A stretch of DNA of 64,000 nucleotides from Rhodamnia argentea (Eukaryota; Streptophyta; Magnoliopsida; Myrtales; Myrtaceae): NCBI RefSeq assembly GCF_020921035.1, contig NC_063157.1, forward strand, positions 11,692,001-11,756,000, given 5' to 3'. A program made the translations under genes and the position numbers. The notes under the pieces are model-generated. The model saw only the letters and a program-made list of their open reading frames with translations. It did no database searches and had not been told where the DNA came from. Below, in pieces: positions 21,433-34,312 of this stretch (position 1 is its first letter; every line of letters begins with the position of its first letter).

Positions 21433-22789
21433 AGCAATGCGTATGCCAAAAAAGTGTTCCCAAAGTGTTCCGGGAACACTTTTGAGAAACAGAAACACTT
21501 TTGGAGCAGAAACAAGAAATAAGAAAAACTTGTTTTCGTGTTCGTTGAACACTTTTTAGAAATACATTTGGAACATTTTTTTAGAAAAAAATTGGGAACA
21601 ATTTTATTTTTGAACATGTTTTTTTCTCTTCTGTTCTTGCATGATGTTGACACTTAATTTTTGATCATTTTATTTTGAAAAATTAATTAAAAATATGAAA
21701 AAATTCATAAAATTATAAAATCAACCTTAGAAGCTTTGGCCTAGCCTTAGCAACCAATTTTGAACAAAAAATATTTTTTGTAATATTTGACATTTTGCAG
21801 ATTTGTTTTAATTATAAAAATAGCCGAAAATAAGGAAAAATAGTATTTGTGGTCGGAAAAATGTGCAAAAATAGTCCATATTCTTATTTTAATTCCCTTT
21901 TCATTTTGGTCTCTTAAATTTAAAAAAATTCAGTTTGGGACCACATGCTTCTTCATTGAATATAATCCTAAATTGACTAAAAAATTTCATTTTAAATCAT
22001 TTTAGCCAAAATTTTTACTTTTAGAGTCATGACATGAGATTTTGATACCTTGCATCTCATTTCAATCCTTATGTTTGGAAAAATTGCACAATTGGACTAA
22101 AAGGACCTAAATGCACAAATATTTTTCATTTTAGTCCTCGATTTCACTCAAAGTGCAATTAATATTTTTCTAGGGTCCTCGTTTAAAGGTAATCATATTT
22201 TTAACTACTTGGGAATATTTACGTGTAACTCATAATTGTAGTTTTTCCTATCTATAGAAAACATATTTGATGTTCTCGTTGTCTAATTCTAATCCGTCTT
22301 CTCTTTCAGGTTTTTTTTTTATAGTTGATCTCGTCCATATCATCATTTGATAAATCGTGCATAAATTACTTATACATATATTGGTCCAATTTGATTTAGT
22401 AAATTGAACAAATGCGATTTAATTTGATTTAGTAAGTTAAAAAGATAAAAACATTTTAATTTTAATATATATAGTCGCCTCAATTAAATGAAAAAAATTA
22501 GGAACAATTTTTTTGTAGTTACCAAACGCATTTCTTTTCTTCTTCTTTTTTGTTCCGGAACAAAAATTTTATGCGATTACCAAACGTGTTTTCGTTCTTT
22601 TCTTTTATTCTGAGAATAGATTTTTTTTGCAATTACCAAACGCGTTTATGTTCCTGGGAACATATTTAGAATAGAAACATTTTTTTGTGTTTTTGTTCCC
22701 GGCTACAATTTTTAAGAATAGAAACGTGTTTGGCAAATAAAAAAAAAACACTTTTTTTCACCAAAAGGAAGGATTTGCAATCGACGGTC

Positions 22790-23130
22790 GGCAAGGGTGG
22801 AGGCCGGCGATCGGCGGCGACAGGTGGCGGTGGCGGCCGGAGGTGATGGCGAGGGGCGGCAAGCAACGGCGGCCGGCGACCGGCGGCGGACAACGGGGGA
22901 CGGCGGCCGGCTGCTGCCGACCGGTGACAACCTGCAGCGGGCGGGCGACGAGCGGCGGCGATGTCCGATTACCGGCGTTCGGTGTCCGGCGTTCGGCGAC
23001 CGACGTCCGGTGTCCGACGGCCATGATCAGCGTTCGGCGATGGCGTCCGGCCACCGGTGGCGGCGGCTAGCCGGCGACCTACGACGAGCGGCAAGAACAG
23101 CGTCAACTCCTCGCCGATGATGGTGGGTCG
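22790..23130. other. GC-rich core of the 21364-23455 element
   Basis: Dense in GGCGGC, CCGGCGACC and GTCCGGCG words inside an AT-rich element. Long frames on both strands exist only because stop codons are AT-rich. Shares GCGACCGGCGGCGG-type words with the core at 49897-50400. Confidence 0.6.
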
Positions 23131-23674
23131 TAGTGGCTTGCACAAGCTCGCCCTCGAATTGTTTCCAAAAAGTGTTCCAAAGAACAAGAAACAAGTTTTT
23201 TTTGTTCCTTAATTTTGCTTTCAAAAGTGTTCTTTTTTCTCAAAAGTGTTCCGAGAACACTTTTGAAACATTTTTTTATCATACGCGTTTCTGTTCCGGG
23301 AACATTTTCGAAACGAAACACTTTTCGAGAGAGTGTTACCATACAGGCCCTAAAAGCGTTTTTGTTTCCAAAAATCGTTCTTTGGGAAATGTAAATAAAA
23401 AAATGTTTCTTTTGTAAAAGTTATTCCGGAAACGGAAACGTTACCATACGCAGCCTTAATGGATTTGTGGACGAAACTTCGACGGAAAATAAAGAGGACA
23501 TAGTTTGAGATTTCGTGACTTGGAGGGGATTTCTTCCGTTTGATCTCCCTTTTACACGTCATCAATATTGTTAGTCTTTTTTCTTTTTTGGTTGCTTTTA
23601 TTATTGGTTTTGGCACCTGGTAAATTGGAGTATACTAGAACCTGAAATCCGCCGTCAGGCGGCCAGTCTAAAAC

Positions 23675-23692
23675 TTCTCTCTCTCTCTCTCT
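23675..23692. repeat. (CT)n microsatellite
   Basis: TCTCTCTCTCTCTCT run about 330 bases upstream of the ABHD17-type ATG, probably in its promoter or leader. Confidence 0.9.
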
Positions 23693-24025
23693 TCAACGTT
23701 CAATAAAATCTTCGCACCTCCACGGTCCACCCTGTTGACCTCACGCGCCACCTCGCTTCTCCACCACCCTCCCCGGAAAGCAGAAATTTATCCGTAAAAT
23801 TTCGACTTTGACACGCCGCCTCCGAGACTCCACCTGACGCGCCGACGAAGTCACTTCACGCGCCACCCCTCGCGGAGCAACAGCCTCATCCAGTTACAGA
23901 ACGACCCACCTGCTCTCCGATCTGCCGTTCTCTTCCTCAGTTCGAGAGATTCTCCTCTCGAGATCTGCTTAAAAGCCTTCTCTTTGGGGTTGCATGAATC
24001 GGTCGCCTTCTCTGATGAGAAGGAG

Positions 24026-27000
24026 ATGGGCGGAGTCACGTCGTCCATTGCAGCGAAGTTCGCCTTCTTCCCGCCGCAGCCGCCGTCTTACACCGTCGTC
24101 GCGGAGGACGGCGGCGGCGGCGAGGGCGACCAGCAGCGGAAGCTCCGGATATCGGAGTGGGCTGACGGGGACGCCATCGACGTGATGAAGCTGAGGACGC
24201 GGCGAGGGAACGAGATTGTGGCTATACACGTGGCACACCCCAAGGCTTCCGCCACCATGCTGTACTCCCATGGGAATGCTGCGGATTTGGGGCAAATGAT
24301 GGAGCTTTTCGTGGAATTGAGTAAGCGCTTGAGGGTCAATATCATGGGGTGAGTTCAAATTGGATGGGATACAGTTCTCTGTAGAGAATTTGAAACATTG
24401 GAGCTCACTGATCTTTGCTTAGTTCGATGCTTGCTCATAAAAAAGGAGCTATGTTGTTTGTGTCCCTTCTTGTTGTAAGAATCTGCTATTTTCCCTGCTG
24501 ATCAAGTGAATTTTATGGCCTTTCCGATTAAAGCAGCTTGTTTTTTGAAACTTTTTCTGACTATGGAAATAGAAAGATCAAGGTTCCCATTCTCAGTTGT
24601 GGTGCACTTGATCTGTTGGTTCTTAGCGTGATGAAAAACCAACGGCAAACTTCCTTTTTGGGGTCGTTTGTTGGAGCTTCTTGAACTAGTGCTCCAGTAA
24701 GTTTCTGAGGAAAGTCTTTTTGCATTTTCTTTTCCCCTGAGACATAAGATAACCAATTTTTGGTTGGGTATTTCGGTGAAGAGCATCGTTCCTAAACTGA
24801 AGGTGGTGGGCTGGACGAATTGGATGATGCTGAATCATTCCTGCACGGCCCATTTAAATGATCTGCGGGATCATTCCGATATCGACTTCCCCAGATCATA
24901 GGGAGGGGAATATCTAATTTGTGACCCTTATTTAACGTGTCATGTTGAGACGATGTCATCCATCACAACAAGCCAGGGCATTTGATTGGATGGCTAGCAT
25001 CATGTCAGCATGCCACACGGTCTTAGCATTGCGTCCTAATCTTGCTCCGTTCAGACCATACTCAATAAGGATAGTATTTCTTCCTTAATTAGTTTCGGCG
25101 CGGGATAAATTACAAACTTCTTATTTTATGTACTGGTCTTTGCTCTTGATGAATCATCCACTGTGATCCGCCAATGATAGATGTAAAGGCTTGCTCACTG
25201 TTCCTCTATTGCATGTTTCAGGTACGATTATTCTGGTTACGGGCAATCTACCGGAAAGGTTGGTGTGTGTTCTCTTTATAGATTTAAGTAGTTACAGAGA
25301 ATATTTTGTCCCTCGTTTTTGCAATTCTACAATTTCAACTTATTCAAGAAACTTATGCTTGAGCTTCCTGCATGACTCCTTTAAGATCAGGTGTAGACAA
25401 ATTCTGAACATAATCTCTGTATTTCAAGTCATTTGGTGAGCTCCATGTTTCATAGTATCTGCCATATCATCACCATGTTCCTCAGAAGTTATGAAAATGC
25501 TGTCAAACACAAACAGTTGCAATATATTTAGCATTATCATTGAGACAGATATCCAAATATTACAAGATTAATACAGAGTCCAGTTGCTGTGTGATGAAAG
25601 ATCTGTGGAAAGATTTATCAGCTGAACGTCCCATGTTGTATTGATGACTTTAGCTAACTTGGCATTTATTGATGGCACAAGATGGGATTATCGTGCTACA
25701 AAACAATTTTCATGAAATGCGTAAATGAAGATCGTACGCATCCTACGCCCTCAATGAACATCCCCCATCCTGAAACTGAAATAATGACAAAGCAAATGCT
25801 CTCTCATTTGGTAGAATCGAGTATATTAATCTTTTTTCATTACTGCACTTGATTCTGAAACGTGTTTAGTATAACAATAAAATGCTCCATCTCTTTCCTC
25901 GATATCTCCTGCAAATTTTGTTTTGGGTCTATCCGCAATTCTTTTAATGTATAATGTCCAATTTTCATTTTGTTAAACCTTAGTGTTCTTGGCCATACCC
26001 TACTTCCCTCAAATAGATTCATTTCTAATTTCATCTCTTTTCAAGTGCCGACACATCCAAAGATGCATTGTCCTCTCTAATGCTCATTTGTGCTTGTCTT
26101 GGTGTTTGACCAGCCAATATTCCATTACATTAAGATTCGCTGATATTATTACAGGCCTATAAGGTTTTTCCTTAAAGTTTTGGTAAAATTCTGTGGTCGC
26201 ACATGGGACCAGATGCACTTATCTACTTCAACCATCTAGCTTATACTCTAAGAGGAGATGCTCCATCAACTTCCCAATCCTTTTTCGAAATGGTTCAAAG
26301 AGATGAAAGAGTGCACTCTTCTATGCTTCCTGATTCCCGATTTTGACCATTATGTTGTTTGAACCTCTCCTTCCCCTCAACTGAAAATGACCACCGCCAG
26401 CACGGCTGCAAAAAGAGACCCATTCGCGAAAAAACTAGAGAGCAGGAATTTCTTCTAACAAGAAGAACAGCAAGTATAGAAGGGAGAATGAACGAGATAG
26501 ACCTTGGAATACCTAGGGACAAAATTGCAGAATACACTGTGATACTGTGACTTTTACTGCCTCATAGGTATTATTTGCATCTTTATTTTTCTTTTACTCT
26601 AAGTGCATCACTTTATTGATAATAATGTTCAAAGCTTACTGACAAAAAACTTTGTGCCCATGCTACTCTGATTTTTGTAATGTGCTTGTAGTATAATCTC
26701 TCTCTGCAGAGAGTAAATGAGCTATTAGAACAAACGGATAATATTCTTCAAATATAATTGTTAACTCTGTTCTACGATTTACATATATAGCTATCAGGCC
26801 ACAAAACAATGAGAGGCCAATTCTTTGTGTTTTTCCTTATCAGCCAACTGAATGTAACACGTACGCCGACATCGATGCGGCATATAAGTGCCTTAAGGAA
26901 CAGTATGGAGTTCAAGATGAAAAGTTAATATTATACGGCCAGTCAGTTGGAAGTGGACCTACTGTCGACCTCGCTTCACGTGTTCCAAATTTGAGGGGTG

Positions 27001-27241
27001 TTGTGTTACATAGTCCTATTCTTTCAGGACTCAGAGTGTTGTACCCTGTCAAGAGGACGTACTGGTTTGATATCTACAAGGTAATGTTTCTATACTGATA
27101 GTTTTCGACTTGCTTTTCTTTCCCGATACAGGTTACTGAACTTTGTTTTTGACAGAATCTTGACAAAATAGGAGTGGTGAATTGTCCGGTTTTTGTAATT
27201 CATGTAAGTCAACTTCCCCTTTATATTGCAATTTTGTTGTC

Positions 27242-27279
<38 letters not shown>

Positions 27280-29149
27280 ATGCTCGTGGAGAGAAAAAGG
27301 TTCTGGTTTGTAAACAAGGAAAATGCAAACATATGAACAATAATTCAATAGCCAAATTATAGTACAAACACACTTTTTTTTTTCTCATTGAGCAAGAGAT
27401 TATACCAACTAGATAATGATCCAAGGACAGATACCTAAATATTTGTTTGACATTACTCTTTAGAAGTTATGACTGTACAATTTAGACACCTGAAATTTAG
27501 ACATTTATAATTTGACAGAGCTCAAATTCTAATAGAGAATTGTCCAAAGATCGCATTTAAACAAGTCTGAGCACTTGACATTGGTTAAAGATCTCTATCC
27601 CTGTATCATTTACGCATTTTACCATTTTCAACTGCTAATTAGTCAATCATAAATGTCAAAAGATATATAGTATTCACATGGTATTAGTGTGGTAATGACG
27701 ATAGGAACACCATACTGAGACGTGGCCTTGAAATCAATCAATTAGAAAACAAAATAACAAAATGCTACCCACCATAAATATCTGTATATGATTACAATGT
27801 ACTTTATGTTAAAATGGAATAAAACATGTGAACGTTTCCATTTGGAGTTAAGTCGTGCCGAGTTCGGATTTCTCTCTAGTAAATTTATTTCATGTTCGAG
27901 TTATGTTCTCATGTTGTTTCAGAAGTTGCCACCTCTATTTAAAAGCAAATTAATTAAAAGGGAATTTAATAGAATTGCCAGGTAACGTTCTGGTTCTAGT
28001 ATGGGAAAGAATTACTTTTCTTTTTCAACGTGTAACTCCTATAAAAGTCTTAGCACTGTCAAGTAATTATAAAATGGTCTGATGTAATGAGAACTTATCA
28101 ATGATAATCTCCTTCTATAATGACACGAAAATTCGTATTTGACGAATGGTATATTACTTGTCAGTAAAGTTAAATTTCATCATTAGAACATCATTTAAGA
28201 TGATGCAAACAAATTACGACGAGTAATTTGCTCTTATATTGTTGACCCCACCGGTGAAAACTCTAGGCTCCGTCCCTGTAATGATCTCTCGTTTAATTCT
28301 CATAGGAACAGCACTGTTTTTCTCCATTCAGAAAAGATTGTTAAGCAGACTAAATTCTAGAGGAAAAGAATTGACAAAAATGCTTGAGATTTGGGAGGAA
28401 CAGTTACAGGTAACAACTTAACACCCCTAGTTTCTTTCCATCCCCTGACAAGCATTGCAATAATTAAACCTGCGAACTGGTTGGGGGAACTCTTCAGTGT
28501 ACTTTGTTTGGAATTAGTTCATACTGTTGCATGAAAAGATGGAAATTTTGCTTCTTGGGATGATAATTCTTGGGCCTTGTTACATGTGAGGTGTTCTGGG
28601 TTGTAATCTCACTCTTTCTGGTTTTTCTCGTGGTTCTCTTTAGCTATGATGGTGGTGTTGTTTTAAGCCACAACTTCACCATGATTGGAGGCTATTTTTG
28701 AAGAGAAATTTTCTGATGATCTCTTTCCTCTTCTTCGTCTCCTTCAGGGAACTGCAGATGAAGTAGTTGACTGTTCACATGGGAAACAGCTATCGGAGCT
28801 TTGTAAGATTAAGTATGAACCACTGTGGATAAGTGGGGGTGGACATTGCAATCTCGAGCTTTACCCGGAATACATTAAGCATCTAAAAAAGTTTGTACTT
28901 AGCTTGAACAAAGTAAAAGTTACGACAAACGATACAAAGGAGAACAATGAAGACTCTGAAGCCCAAAAGCAATCATCCGATACTGGAGCTTCGGATACGT
29001 TTGAGTTGGCTCCAGATCTTCCCGAAGTTTCCAGGAACAGCTTAGATAGTCGGCTGGAGAAGTCAAAGAAATCAGTAAAGCCTGAACAATCTCGCATGAG
29101 CACCGATCGTCTTGACAGGTTTAGGAGGAAAAGGGGCTTACTTTGGTAA
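24026..29149 (+). CDS. ABHD17-type alpha/beta hydrolase, 5 exons, 348 residues
   Basis: Serine hydrolase of the family whose animal members remove palmitate from membrane proteins; the plant substrate is not known. Exons: 24026-24348, 25222-25258, 26844-27080, 27156-27203, 28748-29149, all with GT/AG borders and a continuous frame. Visible features: oxyanion-type HGNAAD (82-87), [11 protein letters not shown] (110-120), nucleophile elbow GQSVGSG with Ser154, Asp219 in GTADEVVD, His248 in GGGHCN. The start [11 protein letters not shown] has Gly2 and Ser6, fitting an N-myristoylation signal, so plasma- or endomembrane attachment is likely. Residues beyond about 270 are a polar, Ser/Lys-rich tail ending [10 protein letters not shown]. 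The length fits the plant family, about 350-370 from memory. Exon 2 is only 37 bases. The start was chosen as the ATG giving the MGG motif; an in-frame leader upstream has no ATG. Confidence 0.92.
27242..27276. repeat. (CT)n microsatellite in intron 4
   Basis: About 17 CT units shortly after the exon 4 donor site of the ABHD17-type gene. Confidence 0.95.
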
Positions 29150-29337
29150 AATACAGCCAGCCATTTAACTCCCACCAGAACAGCATTTTGGTTTTTGTAT
29201 TTACTCACCCAAGAAGGTATATATTCATTATTTGCTCTGTAACAGTGTATCAATCTCTAGATGGAAACAAAACATGAAGTGTGATTTGAGCTAAACCGTA
29301 ATCTGTATGTGTGCATTGTAGAAGTTCAATTGAATAT

Positions 29338-29343
29338 AATAAA
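29338..29343 (+). terminator. polyadenylation signal of the ABHD17-type gene
   Basis: AATAAA 189 bases after the stop codon, in an AT-rich context suited to a plant 3' end. Confidence 0.55.
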
Positions 29344-32049
29344 TCCTTTGTACTCCTGTGGACGTAGTGCATAGTTGAAACTCAAAGGGAATGATTTCAT
29401 AATTAGACAGATCATCTTCTTCTGTATACACTTGCCCATCTTTGTTCTTGTTTGCTCAAATGCACTCCTGTCTCAGAACCTTATCGGTTCGTGCAGATTT
29501 GTGCACAGCAACCACTTCGGGAGGTAAGTATCTCTTTATCTACTTTTGAAGCAGTGCCTGTCCGTGGAGATCCCACCGTGTCTTACTGAACCTTTTCGGT
29601 CGGAATTGAAGGGAACACATACTTGACCATTGGCAAATCTCAATGAGGATAGTGTATTTTATGCATCTGTTATACGGGTGATGGAGCAATCTCTTTTTAG
29701 TAAAATGATTCTGCATCCTCCACTTGTGCGTGGATTTTGAGATAGTTTCCAGGTTAATCGGCTTGTCCAGCCATGTCTCATTAGAGTCATGAGATTCTCT
29801 CTCCATTGAGAAAATACAGGGAGGATTTATCTGAATTGCAACTGTGTTGATAATTAAATAATTGCCCGGAGGTGATTGTCGTTTTTTTTTTTCCTCTTTG
29901 AAGTTGGATCTTATTTCTTATAAAAATTGTATTTTATTCATTTCATGTTGCATTCTTGCATTTTGCATTACTGGGGCATTTAGTAGAAGTCTCTAAATTT
30001 TGGTTAGATAGTTTGAAATTTAATCCCAGCAAGAAAAAGAGAAGGGAAAAGTAAATATTATGTTTCATTTAGCACATCACATGTGCATTTTTGCATATAG
30101 AGATTCTTTAGGTCATCTTTTAGGTTCTTTAATTGAGTGGAGTTGATATGGAGATTTGCTTATTGGAGCTTTACAATCAGGAGAGAATTTCTGGTCAATT
30201 TGGTCTTGGACAATTTTTGTGCTATTTCCGCTTTAAATTATGAAATTGCTGATCGGACCATGCTGACCAGTTTTCATCCAAGATTGAAGAACTTTAGGCA
30301 AGGATGCATCCATGTTATGGTGTGTCATAATTTGGTGTACTCGGATTATTCATGTATCTGACGGTGTCGCTCTATGTAGCATCATTACATGGGCATGGAT
30401 ATGTGCATAGAATTAAGATCAGCATCTACACATAGCGTTACGATTCTCATTTCGCGTTTAGCTCGGGTTTATGCACTCATACTAGTTGTCCACGCATCTG
30501 CACATGGGATCCTGTCTTGAGACGTCACGACGAGGCCTTGTATCAATTTTGCCCCATATGGCTTGAGCTAAATTTAGGTATGTTTGGTTTCTCTTGTTAG
30601 TTTAAAGATGCATTTATTATTATTTGATTTAAGTGTTTCGTTCGTTTCAAGTGTTTATGCACGTAGGCATAGTCATATTAATTTGCATGGTTAGGAATAA
30701 AATTGAAAAGATTACACGAACATGTTTTTCCTAAAAAAAAAAGTATTGGTAATGGACATTTGCTAAATTTAGCATAATCAAGTCCTCAAATTAAGATGGG
30801 CTCTCGCCCAGAGGACTATTGACAGTATCCTAGTAACACGTTCAATTTGGGATGGTCAGGACTTCTACGGATCTGTTTCTCCTTTCTAAGTTGATCATCT
30901 ATTGACAATAAAGTGAAATGAGGCAACTATACTCGTCATATTGTGCTAGGTTAATCACATATCAGTATTATGAGAAAGAAACCTTTCTAGTTTTGGAATT
31001 TGGTAGATTCACTCTTCTAGTTATTAACATTTGTCGTCGCGATTCGCATCTGGACTAATTCATGTCGAACCAAGTCCTTTCCTATTCACTTGTATGCTGT
31101 CTGTCGACAACTCCTCGCAGTTTGTCGGATTGGAGGACCTTATTCTTCATCCTTGAAGTTTCATCATGAACTATATTTAGTTTGCAAATCTATTTGGCCC
31201 ATAGAAAAGGAAAAAAAAGTTCGTCTTTCTAGCTGAAAAGGGCAGGCGGGGCTGCGGAGCACCGGTTTCTGTTGGAAGGAGGGAACTGTCTACCATTTGA
31301 ACCAGCCCCTGCTTGAGAGTCAAGAAAGTGGGCATACTCGAAACAGCTAATTCCTTGTCCTTCGTAAGGTATTCTGGCCCAGGATGCTTCTTAGCCAGAG
31401 TACTTTTTGTCTAACATCGACCATTCTGGTTTTCAAGGCCAGTTAATTTTACAAGTACAGAGATTGACAATGGGGTCTACTGAAAAAAAACATCGACCCC
31501 GGGTGTTCTTTTCGACACAATTGGTTCTTCCGCCGCCACAAGAATGGTCGAACCAGTCTCCCTTGGTACCATTTTCCCCCATACTAAGCCCGACTTTGGC
31601 CTAGCCTTCAAAGGATTAACGTACTCTGACACTAGCCATTGTCCTTTTGGGGACCCTGTTGGGTTAAGAGTCAAGCAAACAAATTTGACTCCCTTTGATC
31701 AAGTTAATGAATCATGATTTGAGGACTGCGTTGAGCAGCAGTATAAGCATTCTTGACAAGTCCAAGTGGGCCACTTCTGCGGGGGAAGGTTTCCTTGGCC
31801 TCAATGTGAAGCTGCTCGTCCTTAGAGGGCGGTCAGAGCTTTCACTTTCATTGAAGACAGCACCCGGCTTCATCTTCACGACCCGGCTGGCGACTTCCTT
31901 CACCTTAATTGGTTGAAGAATCAACTCAAATAACCCGATTGCCAATAGACGACACTCAACAAGGCTATTTCTTTCCTAGTTAACCATCAAGTCTCTCTCT
32001 CAAAAGCCAGTCACTCCTCCAAGATTGAAGTCAACTGACAAATTCAGCA
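29344..32049. other. intergenic, no gene recognised
   Basis: About 2.7 kb between the hydrolase gene and the receptor-kinase pseudogene. Only short frames, and no paired TIR arms were found. The last 600 bases are presumably the former promoter of the kinase. Confidence 0.4.
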
Positions 32050-33413
32050 ATGCTTTACCCTTCCATTCCCAATCTTCTCGTCACCGCCTTCTTCTTAACA
32101 TTTCCTGCGTTTTCCGCTTCCAGAGATGAGCGGCATGTCGACCGCTGGGGCCAGTTCAGCTGCAGGAACATCCAGAACGCGAGCTATCCTTCCTGGGGAA
32201 GTCCTCTGCCCTTCTACTGCGGCCTACCGGAATTCAAGCTCCTTTGCGAGGACGAAGTCACAACCCTCAAAATCATGGCGCAGAACTATCGGGTCATCGA
32301 GATTGACCATGACAATCACATCTTGAAGCTCTCAAGATCAAACTTTTACAATAATATATGCCCCCCGAAGATCGTCAACACCACCATGAACTACCTCTTC
32401 ATGTATACTAGCCACTTTGGTAACCTCACGCTGTTCTACAACTGCTCGTGCACGAACCCACGTATTGCCTCCAGCAAATTCAGTTGTTATGGAAACGATG
32501 CATAAAATGAGAGCAGCTACTACACAATTGGTTCTGTTCTGAGTGGTGGAGAATTCGGTTCTTGCCATGCCAGCGTGACTACTCAGGTTCTTCCGACGGC
32601 ATCGGAAATCCTGGTGGAGAATGAGACATCCTCGCTTGGTGAAGTGACCAAAGAAGGTTTCAAGGGCCAGTGGGTCTTGGATCACACGGTGTGCATTGAA
32701 TGCCGGAGCTCCGGCAGGCGATACGGACACAACACGAGTTTTTTTCCATCCCATGTGCTTCTGTCCCGATCGGCCTTATCTATTAAGATGTCCCTCCAGA
32801 TCAGGTAACAGCTGCATTTCCTTTACGACAACGTCCCCCAAAGACGCAGTTCAGACATGGTTTTTTCTGAGATGCGAAATGACAAGGTCCTACAATTTTT
32901 ATGGCTCAGGATCCAAGCAGAGCATGGAAGCTGAGGTTCTCATAGGTAATGCCTCCATTGAACTGATTTTTTTTTCTTGTGGTATTAAACTGAAATGATC
33001 TGTCTATGGCTTTCTGATTTACTTTTTCACTTAATACACGAAAGCTGAGCTTTTATAGCCTCATATTAAAAAATATTCGTGTTTTCTTCTTTTGGACACC
33101 GGCACTTATGGATTCTGCATTTTGAGATGCAATAATGCTTGGACACCTGATGGCTCTCCAGTGGCAGTGAAGATATTGTCCGAGTCTAAAGGCGACATGG
33201 AAGAATTTATCAACGAAGTAACCAGCATCAGCAAAACTTCGCACGTAAACAGCGTTACTCTACTCGGGTTCTGTTCCGAGGGGGTCGAAACGGGCTCTTG
33301 TTTACGAGTTCATGCCTAACGAATCATTAGAAAAATAGCAGAGGATCAGGCAACGGATGTTGATCAACTAGGGTGGCAGAAAATCTACCAAATTGCCATT
33401 GGTGTCGCCCATG

Positions 33414-33421
33414 GCCTGGAG
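33414..33421. repeat. left target duplication GCCTGGAG
   Basis: Exact copy at 33678-33685. Together they show that removal of the element plus one copy would rejoin the kinase sequence for GLEYLHKRC. Confidence 0.85.
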
Positions 33422-33677
33422 TAGACATGACCAAAATTGAACCGGGACCCGGAACCGGCCCGTTGACCGGGCCCACGGTTCCGGGCCAGTTCCAACCCTG
33501 TTTTTTTTTTTTTTAAAAAAAAGGAGGAGGCCCAAGGAAAAAAGTGTTATTGGGCCTAGGAACCGGCGATTCCGAACCGGAACCGGAACCGGCAGTTCCA
33601 AACCCGGAACCGGAACCGGCTTTTCAAGGGCCGGTTCCGGTTCCACCATTTTTAGGAACTGGAACCGGCCAAGTCTA
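33422..33677. mobile_element. 256-bp hAT MITE inside the kinase pseudogene
   Basis: Left tip TAGACATGACC, minus-strand right tip TAGACTTGGCC, 8-bp duplication GCCTGGAG. The body is packed with CCGGAACCGG/GGTTCCGG words, as in the ends of 2507-5463, around a short T/A-rich centre. No coding content. It splits the codons for the conserved VAHGLEYLH of the kinase. Confidence 0.9.
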
Positions 33678-34312
33678 GCCTGGAGTACCTGCACAAGCGA
33701 TGCAATTCGAGAATACTTAATATTGACATCAAGCATCCAAACATCCTTCTTGACCATGATTACTGCCCCAAGATCTCCAATTTTGGTCTTTCAAAGCTGA
33801 GCAACAGGAAAGAGAGCATTGTGTCTACGATGGGCGCCTGAGGAACCATGGGATACATCGCCCAAGAATTCTTCTCAAGAAATTTTCAAGTAGTTTCAGA
33901 CAAGTCCAATGTCTACAGCTTTGGGATGATGATCCTAGAAATGGTGGGTGGAAGAAGAAACATCGAGGCTGGGCTTACAAACAGCAGCGAAGTTTATTTT
34001 CCGCACAGGGTGCACAGCCGAATGATGTTGGAGGAGGATCTGAAATTGCAATGTAATGCGAATGAAGCAGGAAAAGAAGTAGCAAAAAAGATGATCAAGG
34101 TAGGCCTGTGGGTTATCCAGACTTATCCGAGGAACCGGCCTTGGATGGATAGGGTGGTCAATATGTTAGAGAGAAGGCATGAAGCTCTCCAAGTGCCACC
34201 GAAACCCTTTCCAAATTCTCCTCCCGCACCGCACACCCATCCTGCAATATCTACTACTCATCATTTATCACAAGGCAGTACAAAACCTCCTTCACATTAT
34301 TCACAAGACTAG

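Larger units (their letters stand above)
21364..23455. mobile_element. 2.1-kb TIR element with palindromic ends and GC-rich core (PIF/Harbinger-like by TSD)
   Basis: Left tip GGGTCTGTATGGTAACGCAC; right tip on the minus strand GGCTGCGTATGGTAACGTTT. TTA flanks both. A second possible right tip at 23351 (GGGCCTGTATGGTAACACTC on the minus strand) fits the left tip even better, so two related elements may be overlaid. Both ends are packed with GTTCCSGGAACAC-type palindromes (33-bp perfect example at 21400-21432). The words TACCAAACGC / TACCAAACGTG recur at 22530-22650. The core, 22790-23130, is very GC-rich with GCGACCGGCGGCGG-like words and frames in several phases that look compositional. No transposase was recognised. 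Confidence 0.6.
32050..34312 (+). pseudogene. LRK10-like receptor kinase pseudogene
   Basis: Related to the LEAF RUST 10 receptor-like kinases, membrane kinases with a Cys-rich extracellular part. The start MLYPSIPNLLV gives a signal peptide, then a GUB_WAK-type domain (WGQFSCRNIQNASYP, FYCGLPEFKLLC). An in-frame TAA at 32503 breaks it; the frame continues to NESSYY and CIECRSSG. A shift near 32740-32755 (T-rich tract) moves CFCPDRPYLLRC to another frame. Kinase pieces follow: [13 protein letters not shown] (about 33150), then a shift near 33285 to [15 protein letters not shown] and a stop. A 256-bp hAT element sits inside GLEYLH. After it, HRD and DFG are replaced (NIDIKHPN, SNFGLSK), a TGA follows at 33838, and the last piece includes GTMGYIAQE, KSNVYSFGMM and RNRPWM. 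No intact transmembrane segment was found. Clearly non-functional. Confidence 0.87.

Noticed and set aside
22666..23120. Open frames across a GC-rich island
   Set aside because: Frames are open in several phases at once and follow base composition. The island is the core of a TIR element.
25191..25439. Frame of 82 codons after exon 1 of the hydrolase gene
   Set aside because: It is exon 2 (37 bases) read through into the following intron.
28239..28421. Short frame in intron 4 of the hydrolase gene
   Set aside because: No splice sites link it in frame with exons 4 and 5, which already join to a complete family-length protein.
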